A stretch of DNA of 64,000 nucleotides from Paenibacillus sp. cl123. Its GTDB lineage: Bacteria > Bacillota > Bacilli > Paenibacillales > NBRC-103111. Where the stretch lies: NCBI RefSeq assembly GCF_900101595.1, contig NZ_FMYY01000002.1, forward strand, positions 248,001 to 312,000. Direction: 5' to 3'. Below, piece after piece: positions 52,327 through 61,531 of the stretch (position 1 is the stretch's first letter; every line of letters begins with the position of its first letter). The notes under the pieces were generated by a model. That model made no database searches, was not told the DNA's origin, and saw nothing but the letters and a program-made list of their open reading frames with translations. The position numbers and the translations under genes were made by a program.

Positions 52327-55300
52327 ATGGCAAAGTTGAGTTTGAAGGAACAGCTTAAACGTAAAATCATGATATTGGACGGTGCGATGGGCACGATGAT
52401 CCAGCAGGAGGATCTGACCGAAGAGGACTTCGGCGGAGAAGAGCTGGACGGCTGTAACGAAATGCTCGTGCTGACTAGGCCGGATGTGATTCAGCGTATC
52501 CATGAGCAGTATTTTGCCGCGGGAGCCGATATGGTCGAGACCAATACATTCGGCGCGACGAGTGTGGTGCTCGCCGAATACGATATCCAGGATAAAGCCA
52601 GAGAAATCAATCTGGCGGCAGCCAAGCTGGCAATCGCAGCTGCCAATAAATACAGCACGCCGGAATGGCCGCGTTATGTAATCGGGGCGATGGGCCCTAC
52701 GACCAAAACTTTGTCGGTTACAGGTGGCGTGACATTCGAGGAGCTCGTCGATAGTTACTGCGAGCAGGCGCTGGCCTTGATTGAAGCGGGCGTAGATGCA
52801 CTGCTGCTTGAAACATCGCAGGACACGCTTAACGTAAAAGCCGGGAGCATCGGGATCAAGAATGCCTTCGAGGCAAGCGGCACTAAGCTTCCGCTGATGA
52901 TCTCCGGTACGATCGAGCCTATGGGAACGACTTTGGCGGGTCAAAATATCGAATCGTTCTACATCTCGCTGGAACATCTCGATCCGATCTCCATCGGACT
53001 AAACTGCGCGACGGGCCCCGAATTCATGCGCGATCATATTCGTACGTTGTCCGAAATCGCAGGCACGGCTGTCAGCTGCTATCCGAATGCCGGCTTGCCT
53101 GATGAGAATGGGCAATATCATGAATCTCCGGAGTCGCTTGCGAAAAAAATTGCCGGGTTTGCCGATCAGGGATGGCTGAATATTGCCGGGGGCTGCTGCG
53201 GCACGACGCCTGAGCATATCCGGGCGATGGCCGAGACGCTGAGCTCATACAAGCCGCGTCAGCAGCTGGGCTCGCACCCGGCAGCCGTATCCGGGATCGA
53301 GACGGTGTATCTGGAGGAAGATAACCGGCCGATCATGGTCGGCGAGCGGACGAACATCTCCGGCTCGCGCAAATTCAAGCGGCTGATTAAAGAGGGCAAG
53401 TTCGAGGAAGGCTCCGAGATCGCCAGGGGGCAGGTTAAGAACGGCGCCCACGTGATTGATATCAACCTTCAGGACACGGATATTGACGAAGCGTACGCGA
53501 TGGAGAATTTCCTGAGCTTCGTCACGAAGAAAGTCAAAGCACCCCTCATGATCGACTCGACCTACGATCATATCATAGAGCTGGGTCTCAAGCATTCGCA
53601 GGGTAAAGCGATCATTAATTCGATCAACCTGGAAGACGGAGAGAGCAAGTTCGAAAGCATCGTACCGCTTATTCATAAATACGGCGCTGCCGTTGTTATG
53701 ATCTTGATCGACGAACGGGGGCAGGCAGTCACCCGTCAGGCGAAGCTTGAGGTGGCGACTCGCGCGTATGATTTGCTTACGAACAAGTACGGCTTGAAGC
53801 CGCACGATATTATTTTCGACCCGAATATGTTCCCGGTCGGCTCCGGCGATCCTCAGTACATCGGTTCGGCCGTCGAAACGATCGAGGGTATTAAGCTGAT
53901 TAAGGAAAAATATCCGGAATGCAAAACCATTCTCGGTCTCAGCAATATTTCCTTCGGCTTGCCGGACGCGGGACGCGAGGTGCTCAATGCCGTCTACTTG
54001 TACCATTGCACCAAGGCGGGACTTGATTATGCGATCGTAAACACCGAGAAGCTGGAGCGGTATGCTTCGATCCCTGAAGAGGAGCGCAAGCTTGCGGAGG
54101 ATCTGATCTATAACACGAACGACGATACGCTGGCTGATTTCGTCGCGCATTTCCGAACGAAAAAGGTTGAGAAGAAAGAGAAGATTTCGAACCTGTCCCT
54201 GGAGGAGCGGTTGGCCTCTTATGTGGTGGAGGGGACAAAGGACGGCTTGCTGCCCGACCTGGAGGAAGCGCTGAAAACCTATGCTCCGCTGGAAGTTATC
54301 AACGGACCATTGATGCGTGGCATGGAAGAAGTCGGAAGGCTGTTCAACAACAATGAGCTGATCGTGGCGGAGGTGCTGCAGAGCGCCGAAGTAATGAAGG
54401 CGTCTGTCGCTTATCTGGAACAGTTCATGGAGAAGTCCGAGAGCGCGGTCAAAGGGAAGATCATTCTCGCTACGGTAAAGGGCGACGTTCATGACATCGG
54501 CAAAAACCTGGTAGAGATCATCTTGTCGAACAACGGGTACAAAATTATTAATCTGGGCATCAAGGTGCCGCCGGAGCAGCTGATCGAAGCTTACCGCAAG
54601 GAGAAGCCCGATGCGATCGGACTGTCAGGGCTGCTGGTCAAATCCGCTCAGCAGATGGTGGTGACCGCCCAGGATTTGAAAACGGCCGGCATCGATGTGC
54701 CGATCCTGGTAGGCGGCGCGGCGTTAACCCGCAAATTTACGAAAACCCGCATCGCTCCCGAATACGACGGCATGGTTCTGTACGCCAAGGATGCGATGGA
54801 CGGGCTGGATATCGCCAACAAGCTGAGCGACCCTCAGCAGCGTCAGCAGCTAGTCCGCGAGCTTCGCGAGAGCATCGAATCGGATGTGAAGGAGGCGGGC
54901 CGCAAGGAAGAGGCTATGCCTGCTTTGTCCCGCGTGAGGACCTCGGATGTGGACCGGACGCTTCCGGTACAAGTTCCGCCCGATCTGGAACGCCATGTAC
55001 TGCGCGATTTCCCGATTAGCCATCTGATCCCTTACGTCAACATGCAGATGCTGCTTGGTCATCATCTCGGGCTCAAAGGCAAAGTCAATCAATTGCTGGC
55101 CGAAAAGGATCCCAAGGCTTTGCAGCTGAAGGAAACCGTAGACGGCATTCTCGCCGAAGCCCAGGCCCAAGGTATTATTCAAGCCCACGGGATGTATCGG
55201 TTTTTCCCGGCGCAGTCCCGCGGCAACGAGGTGCTTGTGTACGATCCGCAGGATCAAACCAAGGTGCTGCAAAGCTTTACGTTCCCGCGGCAGGAAAAAG

Positions 55301-55761
55301 AACCTTTCCTCTGTCTTGCCGACTACCTGAAGTCCGTAGACAGCGGAGAGATGGACTACGTCGGTTTCCTGGTCGTAACTGCCGGTCATGGCATTAGCGA
55401 TCTTGCGACGCTGTGGCGGGATAAAGGCGACTATCTTCGCTCTCATGCCCTTCAGGCTGCGGCGCTGGAGATGGCGGAAGGGCTGGCCGAACGCGTGCAT
55501 CAGCTGATGCGGGATAAGTGGGGATTCCCTGACCCGGCGGAGATGACGATGCAGGAACGGTTCGGAGCCAAATACCGCGGCCAACGCTTTTCGTTCGGCT
55601 ACCCGGCTTGCCCGAATCTCGACGATCAGCAGCAGCTGTTTGCCCTGCTTAATCCGTCGGATATCGGGGTCGAATTGACCGAGGGCAGCATGATGGAGCC
55701 GGAGGCTTCGGTCTCGGCGATCGTATTCGCTCATCCGCAGGCCCGTTATTTTAACGCTTAA
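52327..55761 (+). CDS. metH: Cobalamin-dependent methionine synthase
   Basis: The 1144-residue protein has all four MetH modules. The homocysteine domain (residues 1-310) has the zinc Cys residues in LNCATGPE and GGCCGTTPEH. The methyltetrahydrofolate (pterin) domain starts near 335 (MVGERTNISGSRKFK). The B12 cap and Rossmann domains (about 640-880) have the cobalt-ligand motif DVHDIGKN. The C-terminal activation domain (from about 890) binds AdoMet (ERFGAKYRGQRFSFGYPACP). It makes methionine from homocysteine. GGGAAGG precedes the start. Confidence 0.97.
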   Translation: MAKLSLKEQLKRKIMILDGAMGTMIQQEDLTEEDFGGEELDGCNEMLVLTRPDVIQRIHEQYFAAGADMVETNTFGATSVVLAEYDIQDKAREINLAAAKLAIAAANKYSTPEWPRYVIGAMGPTTKTLSVTGGVTFEELVDSYCEQALALIEAGVDALLLETSQDTLNVKAGSIGIKNAFEASGTKLPLMISGTIEPMGTTLAGQNIESFYISLEHLDPISIGLNCATGPEFMRDHIRTLSEIAGTAVSCYPNAGLPDENGQYHESPESLAKKIAGFADQGWLNIAGGCCGTTPEHIRAMAETLSSYKPRQQLGSHPAAVSGIETVYLEEDNRPIMVGERTNISGSRKFKRLIKEGKFEEGSEIARGQVKNGAHVIDINLQDTDIDEAYAMENFLSFVTKKVKAPLMIDSTYDHIIELGLKHSQGKAIINSINLEDGESKFESIVPLIHKYGAAVVMILIDERGQAVTRQAKLEVATRAYDLLTNKYGLKPHDIIFDPNMFPVGSGDPQYIGSAVETIEGIKLIKEKYPECKTILGLSNISFGLPDAGREVLNAVYLYHCTKAGLDYAIVNTEKLERYASIPEEERKLAEDLIYNTNDDTLADFVAHFRTKKVEKKEKISNLSLEERLASYVVEGTKDGLLPDLEEALKTYAPLEVINGPLMRGMEEVGRLFNNNELIVAEVLQSAEVMKASVAYLEQFMEKSESAVKGKIILATVKGDVHDIGKNLVEIILSNNGYKIINLGIKVPPEQLIEAYRKEKPDAIGLSGLLVKSAQQMVVTAQDLKTAGIDVPILVGGAALTRKFTKTRIAPEYDGMVLYAKDAMDGLDIANKLSDPQQRQQLVRELRESIESDVKEAGRKEEAMPALSRVRTSDVDRTLPVQVPPDLERHVLRDFPISHLIPYVNMQMLLGHHLGLKGKVNQLLAEKDPKALQLKETVDGILAEAQAQGIIQAHGMYRFFPAQSRGNEVLVYDPQDQTKVLQSFTFPRQEKEPFLCLADYLKSVDSGEMDYVGFLVVTAGHGISDLATLWRDKGDYLRSHALQAAALEMAEGLAERVHQLMRDKWGFPDPAEMTMQERFGAKYRGQRFSFGYPACPNLDDQQQLFALLNPSDIGVELTEGSMMEPEASVSAIVFAHPQARYFNA

Positions 55762-55779
55762 TGAATTTGGGTTATACTA

Positions 55780-55810
55780 GAAAGAGTGGGGCATGAAGCT
55801 CCACTCTTTC
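55780..55810 (+). terminator. Weak terminator hairpin after metH
   Basis: AAAGAGTGG (55781-55789) and CCACTCTTT (55801-55809) form a perfect 9-bp stem 20 bases after the stop, but only three T residues of the stem end it. Confidence 0.55.
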
Positions 55811-55855
55811 GCTGTATGGAAGCCGCAAGAGCGGTGGAAGGAGGGGTGGATGGAG

Positions 55856-56803
55856 ATGGAAATTTATTTTCTTGGAACCGGGGCCGGAATGCCGTCCAAG
55901 GAGCGCAATGTGACCTCCATTATGCTGAATCTGCTTGCCGAGCGGAACGCATACTGGATGTTCGACTGCGGGGAAGGGACTCAGCATCAGATTCTTCGCG
56001 CCCCTGTGAAAATCAGCAAGCTGGAGAAGCTGTTTATCACGCATCTTCATGGCGATCATATTTACGGCTTGCCGGGCTTGATGTCGAGCCGATCCTACCA
56101 AGGGGGGGATACGCCGTTCACGATTTACGGTCCCCGAGGCATCCGGGAATTTATTGAGACTTCGCTGAGGATCAGCGACTCGCATCTGGGATATGAAACT
56201 CATATTGTCGAAATGGAAGAAGAGAGCAGCGGCCTGCTGTTTGAGGATAATCAGGTACGGGTGGAATATGCTCCGCTGGTGCACCGGATCGCCAGCTTCG
56301 GCTTCCGCATTACGGAGAAGGATCAGCCCGGGAAGCTGCTGACCGATAGGCTCAGGGAGCTGGGGGTGGAAGCGGGGCCGCAATACGGGCGTATCAAGAA
56401 AGGCCAGCCTGCCGTGCTGGCAGACGGTCGGGAGATTGCCGCTTCCGAGTTCCTGGGTCCCCCTGTGCCGGGACGTATCATCACTATTCTGGGCGACACT
56501 CAGCCTTGCGATAATGCCGTCGCGCTTGCCAGTCAGGCTGATCTGCTGGTCCATGAGGCGACTTTCGCCGAGGCGCGCAAGGAGATGGCGATCCGCTACG
56601 ATCATTCCACAGCGATGGATGCCGCTCGTACGGCACAGCAAGCCGGCGTGGGGACGCTCATTATGACCCATATCAGCTCCCGTTACCAGGAGCATGCTGC
56701 CGATGAGCTTTTGCGCGAGGCGCAGTCGATTCATCCTCAGACCTATTTAGCGGCTGATCATTTTCGCCTTGATATCCCCCTTCGCGGGGGAAGGGGCCAT
56801 TAA
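55856..56803 (+). CDS. rnz: Ribonuclease Z
   Basis: The protein has about 315 residues and the zinc motif HLHGDHIYGLPG near residue 63, NVTSIMLNL near the start, and HSTAMDAARTAQQAGVGTLIMTHIS near the end. RNase Z trims the 3' end of tRNA precursors that lack encoded CCA. AAGGAGGGG lies upstream; I chose the ATG at 56 (giving MEIYFLGTGAGMPSKERNVT, as in other RNase Z proteins), while the ATG at 55850 is also possible. A good terminator follows. Confidence 0.94.
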   Translation: MEIYFLGTGAGMPSKERNVTSIMLNLLAERNAYWMFDCGEGTQHQILRAPVKISKLEKLFITHLHGDHIYGLPGLMSSRSYQGGDTPFTIYGPRGIREFIETSLRISDSHLGYETHIVEMEEESSGLLFEDNQVRVEYAPLVHRIASFGFRITEKDQPGKLLTDRLRELGVEAGPQYGRIKKGQPAVLADGREIAASEFLGPPVPGRIITILGDTQPCDNAVALASQADLLVHEATFAEARKEMAIRYDHSTAMDAARTAQQAGVGTLIMTHISSRYQEHAADELLREAQSIHPQTYLAADHFRLDIPLRGGRGH

Positions 56804-56846
56804 ACAAGGAAGCCGAGCAGGTCGCTGTCTATAAGGGGAAGCGAGG

Positions 56847-56873
56847 AGCCGCAACAGTATGCGGCTTCTTTTG
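56847..56873 (+). terminator. Terminator of rnz
   Basis: AGCCGCA (56847-56853), six-base loop, TGCGGCT (56860-56866) and TCTTTT. Confidence 0.82.
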
Positions 56874-57160
56874 GTTCAGGCGAATTCAAATCTATCTGTT
56901 CAAGAGAGAGGGTCCAATGAGAACTATCGAAATAAGAACTGGAACTAGTTTCTTCTTGCCTGTCTTCTGTGAATGATGACGAACGCTAAACCTTGCCGTA
57001 TGGCATGTTGTGGAAATATTCGGTAATAATATCACTTGACTTTTTAGTAATGAAGAAGTTTGCATGGCTTGGATGGCGGAGATGGGTCCTTGGAATGTGA
57101 TAATATTGTTAGATAATGTCGAAATTTACAAAACGTTAGTGAATTTGATCTAATTTTTCG

Positions 57161-57190
57161 TTGACGATTTGCATAGGCTTATGCTTAAAT
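57161..57190 (+). promoter_or_regulatory. Candidate promoter of the pilus operon
   Basis: TTGACG (57161-57166), 18 bases, TTAAAT (57185-57190). Transcription would start a few bases before the riboswitch aptamer. Confidence 0.5.
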
Positions 57191-57205
57191 GAATGTAAAT
57201 GAATA

Positions 57206-57282
57206 ACTTAGAAGAGCGATGAGTGGAAGCCTGTATGTGGGCGCTTGGGCAGCCATGAGCAAGTAGCGCAACCGACCTGAGT
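57206..57282 (+). promoter_or_regulatory. Class II cyclic-di-GMP riboswitch upstream of pilB
   Basis: The 3' part GTAGCGCAACCGACC (57263-57277) is almost the conserved GUAGUGCAACCGACC of the c-di-GMP-II aptamer known from Clostridioides difficile. The partner strand GGGCGCTT (57239-57246) and GCGATGAGTGG (57217-57226 region) match GGGCACUU and AUGAUGAAUGG of that aptamer. The closing stem pairs ACTTAG (57206-57211) with CTGAGT (57277-57282) with one wobble. A terminator whose 5' arm overlaps the 3' strand of this stem follows. Ligand binding should favour the stem, break the terminator and turn the operon on; this is inference. Confidence 0.82.
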
Positions 57283-57305
57283 GTTATCCGATCCAGGTCT
57301 TTTTT
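57274..57305 (+). terminator. Riboswitch-controlled terminator before pilB
   Basis: GACCTG (57274-57279) pairs with CAGGTC (57294-57299), followed by six T residues. The left arm shares bases 57277-57279 with the aptamer's closing stem, so the two structures exclude each other. It ends 30 bases before the pilB start. Confidence 0.75.
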
Positions 57306-57334
57306 GTATTCGGTTGGAATGAGGGGGAACTAGG

Positions 57335-58999
57335 ATGGCACCTCGCAAGCGTATAGGCGATCTGCTGGTAGAAGCCGGACTTTTGACCCAGGAACAGCTG
57401 TCGAAGGCGCTTCAGGAACAGCGGGAAACGAAGATGCGGCTCGGCGAGTTTCTGATTAACCGCAGCTATATTACCGAGCAGCAGCTTATTGAAGTGCTGG
57501 AGTTCCAGCTGGGCATTCCGCATATTCAACTGTTCCGGCAAAAGATAGATCCCAAGGTGATCAATCTGATTCCTCAACGGGTTGCCGAACAGCATCAGGT
57601 GCTGCCTGTGCGAGTCGACGGCAACAAGCTTTTGCTTGCGATGGCCGATCCGCTCGACTATTTCGCTATCGACGAGCTGCGGATGAGCACAGGGCTGCGG
57701 ATTGAGCCGACGATCGCCGCCCGCGAGGAGCTGCAGCGGGCTATTCGCAGATATTACGGCCTGCAGGAATCCGTAGAGCAGATCAGTCAGATTTTGCAGA
57801 CGCGTGAAGCGGAGGAAATTACCACCCAGATCGAAGACGAGAATTCACCGGTCGTGAAGACGGTGAACCAGATTATTATACAAGCCGTACAAGTTGGCGC
57901 CAGCGACATACATATTGATCCACAGGAGGACGCCCTGCGCATACGGTACCGGGTCGACGGCGTGATGCGGACCGAGCGGACGCTTCCGCCTCATATGCAG
58001 CGGGTTCTTGTTGCTCGTATTAAAATTATGGCCAATCTCAATGTGGCCGAACGAAGACTTCCTCAGGACGGACGCGTAGAGATCGAGAATGAATTCCGCA
58101 AAGTAGACATCCGGATATCCACGCTTCCTACGATTCATGGAGAGAAGGTCGTTATGCGGGTGCTTGATCTGGGCAGCGCACTGACGGATATTGAGAAGCT
58201 TGGTTTCTCGGAGAGCAACTACCGGCAATTTATGAAAGGTATTCAGAGCGCACACGGCGTAGTACTCATCACGGGTCCAACTGGAAGCGGAAAAACATCG
58301 ACGCTTTACTCTGCGCTCGCCCGGCTGAATTCGGATGATATCAATGTCATCACGATCGAGGACCCGGTTGAGTATCAGCTGCCCGGAATCAATCAGATTC
58401 AGGTCAATACGACAACAGGGCTGACATTTGCCCGCGGGCTTCGTGCGATACTCCGGCAGGACCCGAACATCGTCATGATCGGTGAGATCCGGGATATGGA
58501 AACCGCTGAGATCGCGGTGCGTACGGCGATGACCGGCCATCTGGTACTGAGCACGCTGCATACGAACAATGCTGCCAATACGGTAACGAGACTTATTGAT
58601 ATGGGGATCGAGCCGTTTCTGATCGCTTCTTCGCTCAAAACCATTGTCGCCCAGCGACTCGTCCGCCGGGTATGTCCATCCTGCAGCCAGGAGAATGAGC
58701 CGACGGTAGAGGAGAAGCGGTATCTGGGAGAGCACGGCTACTCGTTCGGAAGCCTTCGGCGCGGGGCCGGCTGCGTAGAATGCGGACGTACCGGCTATAA
58801 AGGCAGGCTGGCCATTCATGAGGTGCTCACCATTGATGAGACGTTGAAGTCCATGATTTTGGAAAAACGGGCGGATAGCGATTATCAGAAGTATGCGGAG
58901 TCCAAATCGCTGATTCCATTAATCAGGGACGGGTTGAATAAGGTGGTTAGCGGTCAAACGACCGTCTCCGAGGTCATTCGCGTGCTGGGAAGCTATTGA
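57335..58999 (+). CDS. pilB: Type IV pilus extension ATPase PilB with N-terminal MshEN domain
   Basis: The 554-residue protein has an N-terminal MshEN domain in two tandem motifs: RIGDLLVEAGLLTQEQ from residue 5 and RLGEFLINRSYITEQQ from residue 33, each ending in a Leu/Gln helix. In MshE and some PilB proteins this domain binds c-di-GMP. The ATPase part has Walker A GPTGSGKTSTLY near 313, the Asp box EDPVEYQ, Walker B ILRQDPNIVMIGEIRD, the His box and a tetra-cysteine zinc site (CPSC and CVEC). It powers pilus growth. It lies downstream of a c-di-GMP-II riboswitch. Confidence 0.95.
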   Translation: MAPRKRIGDLLVEAGLLTQEQLSKALQEQRETKMRLGEFLINRSYITEQQLIEVLEFQLGIPHIQLFRQKIDPKVINLIPQRVAEQHQVLPVRVDGNKLLLAMADPLDYFAIDELRMSTGLRIEPTIAAREELQRAIRRYYGLQESVEQISQILQTREAEEITTQIEDENSPVVKTVNQIIIQAVQVGASDIHIDPQEDALRIRYRVDGVMRTERTLPPHMQRVLVARIKIMANLNVAERRLPQDGRVEIENEFRKVDIRISTLPTIHGEKVVMRVLDLGSALTDIEKLGFSESNYRQFMKGIQSAHGVVLITGPTGSGKTSTLYSALARLNSDDINVITIEDPVEYQLPGINQIQVNTTTGLTFARGLRAILRQDPNIVMIGEIRDMETAEIAVRTAMTGHLVLSTLHTNNAANTVTRLIDMGIEPFLIASSLKTIVAQRLVRRVCPSCSQENEPTVEEKRYLGEHGYSFGSLRRGAGCVECGRTGYKGRLAIHEVLTIDETLKSMILEKRADSDYQKYAESKSLIPLIRDGLNKVVSGQTTVSEVIRVLGSY

Positions 59000-59113
59000 G
59001 GCGGCTGCCGGAAGTGTCAAGAATCTATAAAAAATAATTGATAATGGATTTCTTTCGATATGCCGCGCCGTATAATGGAATGGTATGGAATAGGTTGTAA
59101 TACCTATATTTAC

Positions 59114-59127
59114 AGGATAATTATCCT
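59114..59127. promoter_or_regulatory. 14-bp perfect palindrome before pilT
   Basis: AGGATAATTATCCT reads the same on both strands and lies 27 bases before the pilT start. A TATAAT at 59071-59076 is nearby. It may be an operator of an internal promoter; no regulator is assigned. Confidence 0.45.
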
Positions 59128-59154
59128 ATGAATGAGGAGCGGGGAGAGTTTTAC

Positions 59155-60198
59155 ATGTCATTGCTGGTTGATCTTATGAAGCTTGCTGCCGAGAAAAAGG
59201 CTTCCGATATACATATTACGGTCGGTTCACCGGTCAAATTCCGAATTCACGGGACTTTGAAGTCGGTGAACGATCAGCTGCTTACGCCCGAGATTTGTGC
59301 GGCCATGGCCCGTGAGATTATGACCGAGCAGCAGTTCGGACAGTTTATGAGCAAGGGCGACGCGGATCTTTCCTACGGGATAGAGGGAGTATCCCGGTTT
59401 CGGGTTAACGCTTTTCATCAAAAAGGCAATGTTTCCTTGACGATCCGCCTGATTCCTTCCCGAATTCCGGAGATGGAAACATTGGGGCTTCCGCCGATGG
59501 CTCTGGAGTTTGCAAGGAAACCCCAAGGCCTGCTTCTCGTAACCGGACCGACCGGGAGCGGAAAGTCCACGACGCTGGCGGCCATATTGGACTTTATCAA
59601 CCGGACGCGCAGCGATCATATTATTACGCTGGAGGACCCGATCGAGTTTGTACATACCCACAAGTCATGCATTGTCAATCAACGGGAGATCGGCGTTGAT
59701 ACGGATTCTTTCGGTACCGGGCTGCGTGCGGCTCTGCGTCAGGACCCGGATGTCATTCTCGTAGGGGAGATGCGCGATCTGGAAACCATCTCGACCGCTA
59801 TTACCGCAGCTGAGACGGGCCATCTTGTGTTCGGCACGCTGCATACAGCCGATGCTCCCCAGACGATCGACCGGATTATCGACGTATTTCCTCCGGAGTC
59901 GCAGCAGCAGATACGGGTCCAGCTCGCTTCCGTGCTTCTCGGCGTGATGGCGCAGCGGCTGCTGCCCAGACTGGATGGGGAGGGGCGAGTGGCGGCTATC
60001 GAGGTGCTGGTTAATACGCCGGCGGTCGCCAATCTGATCCGATCCGAGAAGGTGCATCAGATCCGGTCCGCGATGCAAACGGGGCGGGCGCAAGGCATGG
60101 TGACGATGGATATGGTGCTGCGCGAGCTTGTACAGCAGCGGGTCGTTTCGCTGGAAACGGCCAAGGAAGCGCTGTTCGGGTTTGCGGAGCTAGGTTAG
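59155..60198 (+). CDS. pilT: Type IV pilus retraction ATPase PilT
   Basis: The 347-residue length is typical. Landmarks are KKASDIHITVGSPVKFRIHG at the start, Walker A GPTGSGKSTT near residue 130, LEDPIEFVH, LRQDPDVILVGEMRD and the AETGHLVFGTLHT box. The C-terminal AIRNLIRE-type motif of PilT appears as VANLIRSEKVHQIRS. It drives pilus retraction and twitching motility. I chose the ATG at 59155 (GGGGAG eight bases upstream) over 59128, which has no ribosome site and directly follows a palindrome. Confidence 0.94.
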   Translation: MSLLVDLMKLAAEKKASDIHITVGSPVKFRIHGTLKSVNDQLLTPEICAAMAREIMTEQQFGQFMSKGDADLSYGIEGVSRFRVNAFHQKGNVSLTIRLIPSRIPEMETLGLPPMALEFARKPQGLLLVTGPTGSGKSTTLAAILDFINRTRSDHIITLEDPIEFVHTHKSCIVNQREIGVDTDSFGTGLRAALRQDPDVILVGEMRDLETISTAITAAETGHLVFGTLHTADAPQTIDRIIDVFPPESQQQIRVQLASVLLGVMAQRLLPRLDGEGRVAAIEVLVNTPAVANLIRSEKVHQIRSAMQTGRAQGMVTMDMVLRELVQQRVVSLETAKEALFGFAELG

Positions 60199-60231
60199 CT
60201 CAGGTACGGCGCAGAATGGAGTTGAACAGCT

Positions 60232-61455
60232 ATGCCCAAGTTCATGTATAAGGTCGTGGATCATAGCGGAGTGCCGTTCAAGGGGACGCTGGAAGCCCAA
60301 TCATTCCAGCAGGCTATGGATGAGCTTAAGCGCAAGGGGTATTGGATCACCGAGCTCCTCGATCAAAGCCAGAGCGTGCTTCACCGGGAGATCAAGTTTG
60401 GCGGACCGAAGGTGAAGGTGCAGCAGTTTACGCTGTTCTGCAGACAGCTGGCGACTTTATACAAGTCCGGCGTATCGATGGTAGATTCGGTCAAGGCGCT
60501 TGCCGAGCAGATGGAAAGCAAGGAATTTCGGAACATTTTGTCCGAAGTGGCTGCCAGCATGCAGCAGGGAACGCAGATGTCGGAGGCGGCTTCGCGGTAT
60601 CCGACGGTGTTCAGCGGTATTTTTATCAATATGCTGCGGGCCGGAGAGCTTAGCGGCAATCTCGACGAGATGCTGAACCGGCTGGCCGTCTTCTATGAGA
60701 AGGAGCATTACACGAGGGAGAAAGTAAAGTCCGCGATGGTATATCCGGTGATCATGGCGATTCTGACCGTCATTGTCGTTACGCTTATGATGCTGTTCGT
60801 TATTCCGAACTATGTGTCCAGCTTCGAATCCATGGGACTCGAGCTGCCATTGCCGACAAGAATCGTCGTCGAGGTCAGCAACTGGATCGTAGCTTACTGG
60901 TACGCGATTCCCGTTATTGTCTTTGTTCCAAGCCTGCTTGTAGGCCTGATCAAACGTCATCCCAAAGGGCCTTACTGGATCGATTATGCCAAGCTGCGCA
61001 TCCCGGTATTCGGGAAGCTGCTTCATAAGCAAGCGATCGCACGGTTCAGCCGCACGTTCAGCTCGTTATTTACGGCTGCTATTCCGATGCTTCAGGCGCT
61101 GACGCTTGTATCGAGCGTGACAGGCAATGTCGTCATCGGCAAAGTAATCGAAGACGCACGCGACGGCCTGGTTGGCGGCAAGTCCATTACGGACCCGTTT
61201 CGCCAGTCGTGGCTGTTCCCGCCGATGGTCGTGCAGATGATGTCGGTCGGCGAGCAGTCGGGCGCGCTGGATACGATGCTGGAGAAGGTCGCTGACTTCT
61301 ACGAAGCGGATGTCGATGCGATGACCGATCGTCTCAAGTCCCTGCTCGAGCCCTTGATGATCGTGGCTTTATCCGGGGTTGTCGGAGGCATCGTGCTGGC
61401 GGTTATGCTGCCGACGTTCGAGATGATGAAGAACGGGATTGTGGGAATCAATTGA
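60232..61455 (+). CDS. pilC: Type IV pilus inner-membrane platform protein PilC
   Basis: The 407-residue protein has two GspF domains (first: FCRQLATLYKSGVSMVDSVKAL near 65; second: FSRTFSSLFTAAIPMLQAL near 270) and three membrane helices (about 170-190, 218-240, 373-395). It couples the cytoplasmic ATPases to pilin assembly. It follows pilT after 33 bases. Confidence 0.94.
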   Translation: MPKFMYKVVDHSGVPFKGTLEAQSFQQAMDELKRKGYWITELLDQSQSVLHREIKFGGPKVKVQQFTLFCRQLATLYKSGVSMVDSVKALAEQMESKEFRNILSEVAASMQQGTQMSEAASRYPTVFSGIFINMLRAGELSGNLDEMLNRLAVFYEKEHYTREKVKSAMVYPVIMAILTVIVVTLMMLFVIPNYVSSFESMGLELPLPTRIVVEVSNWIVAYWYAIPVIVFVPSLLVGLIKRHPKGPYWIDYAKLRIPVFGKLLHKQAIARFSRTFSSLFTAAIPMLQALTLVSSVTGNVVIGKVIEDARDGLVGGKSITDPFRQSWLFPPMVVQMMSVGEQSGALDTMLEKVADFYEADVDAMTDRLKSLLEPLMIVALSGVVGGIVLAVMLPTFEMMKNGIVGIN

Positions 61456-61531
61456 TTTGATTGTTTAGTACTTATTACTGGTGTATTACTTTTTTAAATA
61501 TATTATTTACTTTGGTAAAGGAGAGATTACT

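Larger units (their letters stand above)
56804..57334. other. Long non-coding region upstream of the pilus operon
   Basis: It holds the rnz terminator (56847-56873), an AT-rich stretch of about 280 bases with no gene or structure I can name, a promoter at 57161-57190, the riboswitch aptamer (57206-57282) and its terminator (57274-57305). Confidence 0.7.
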
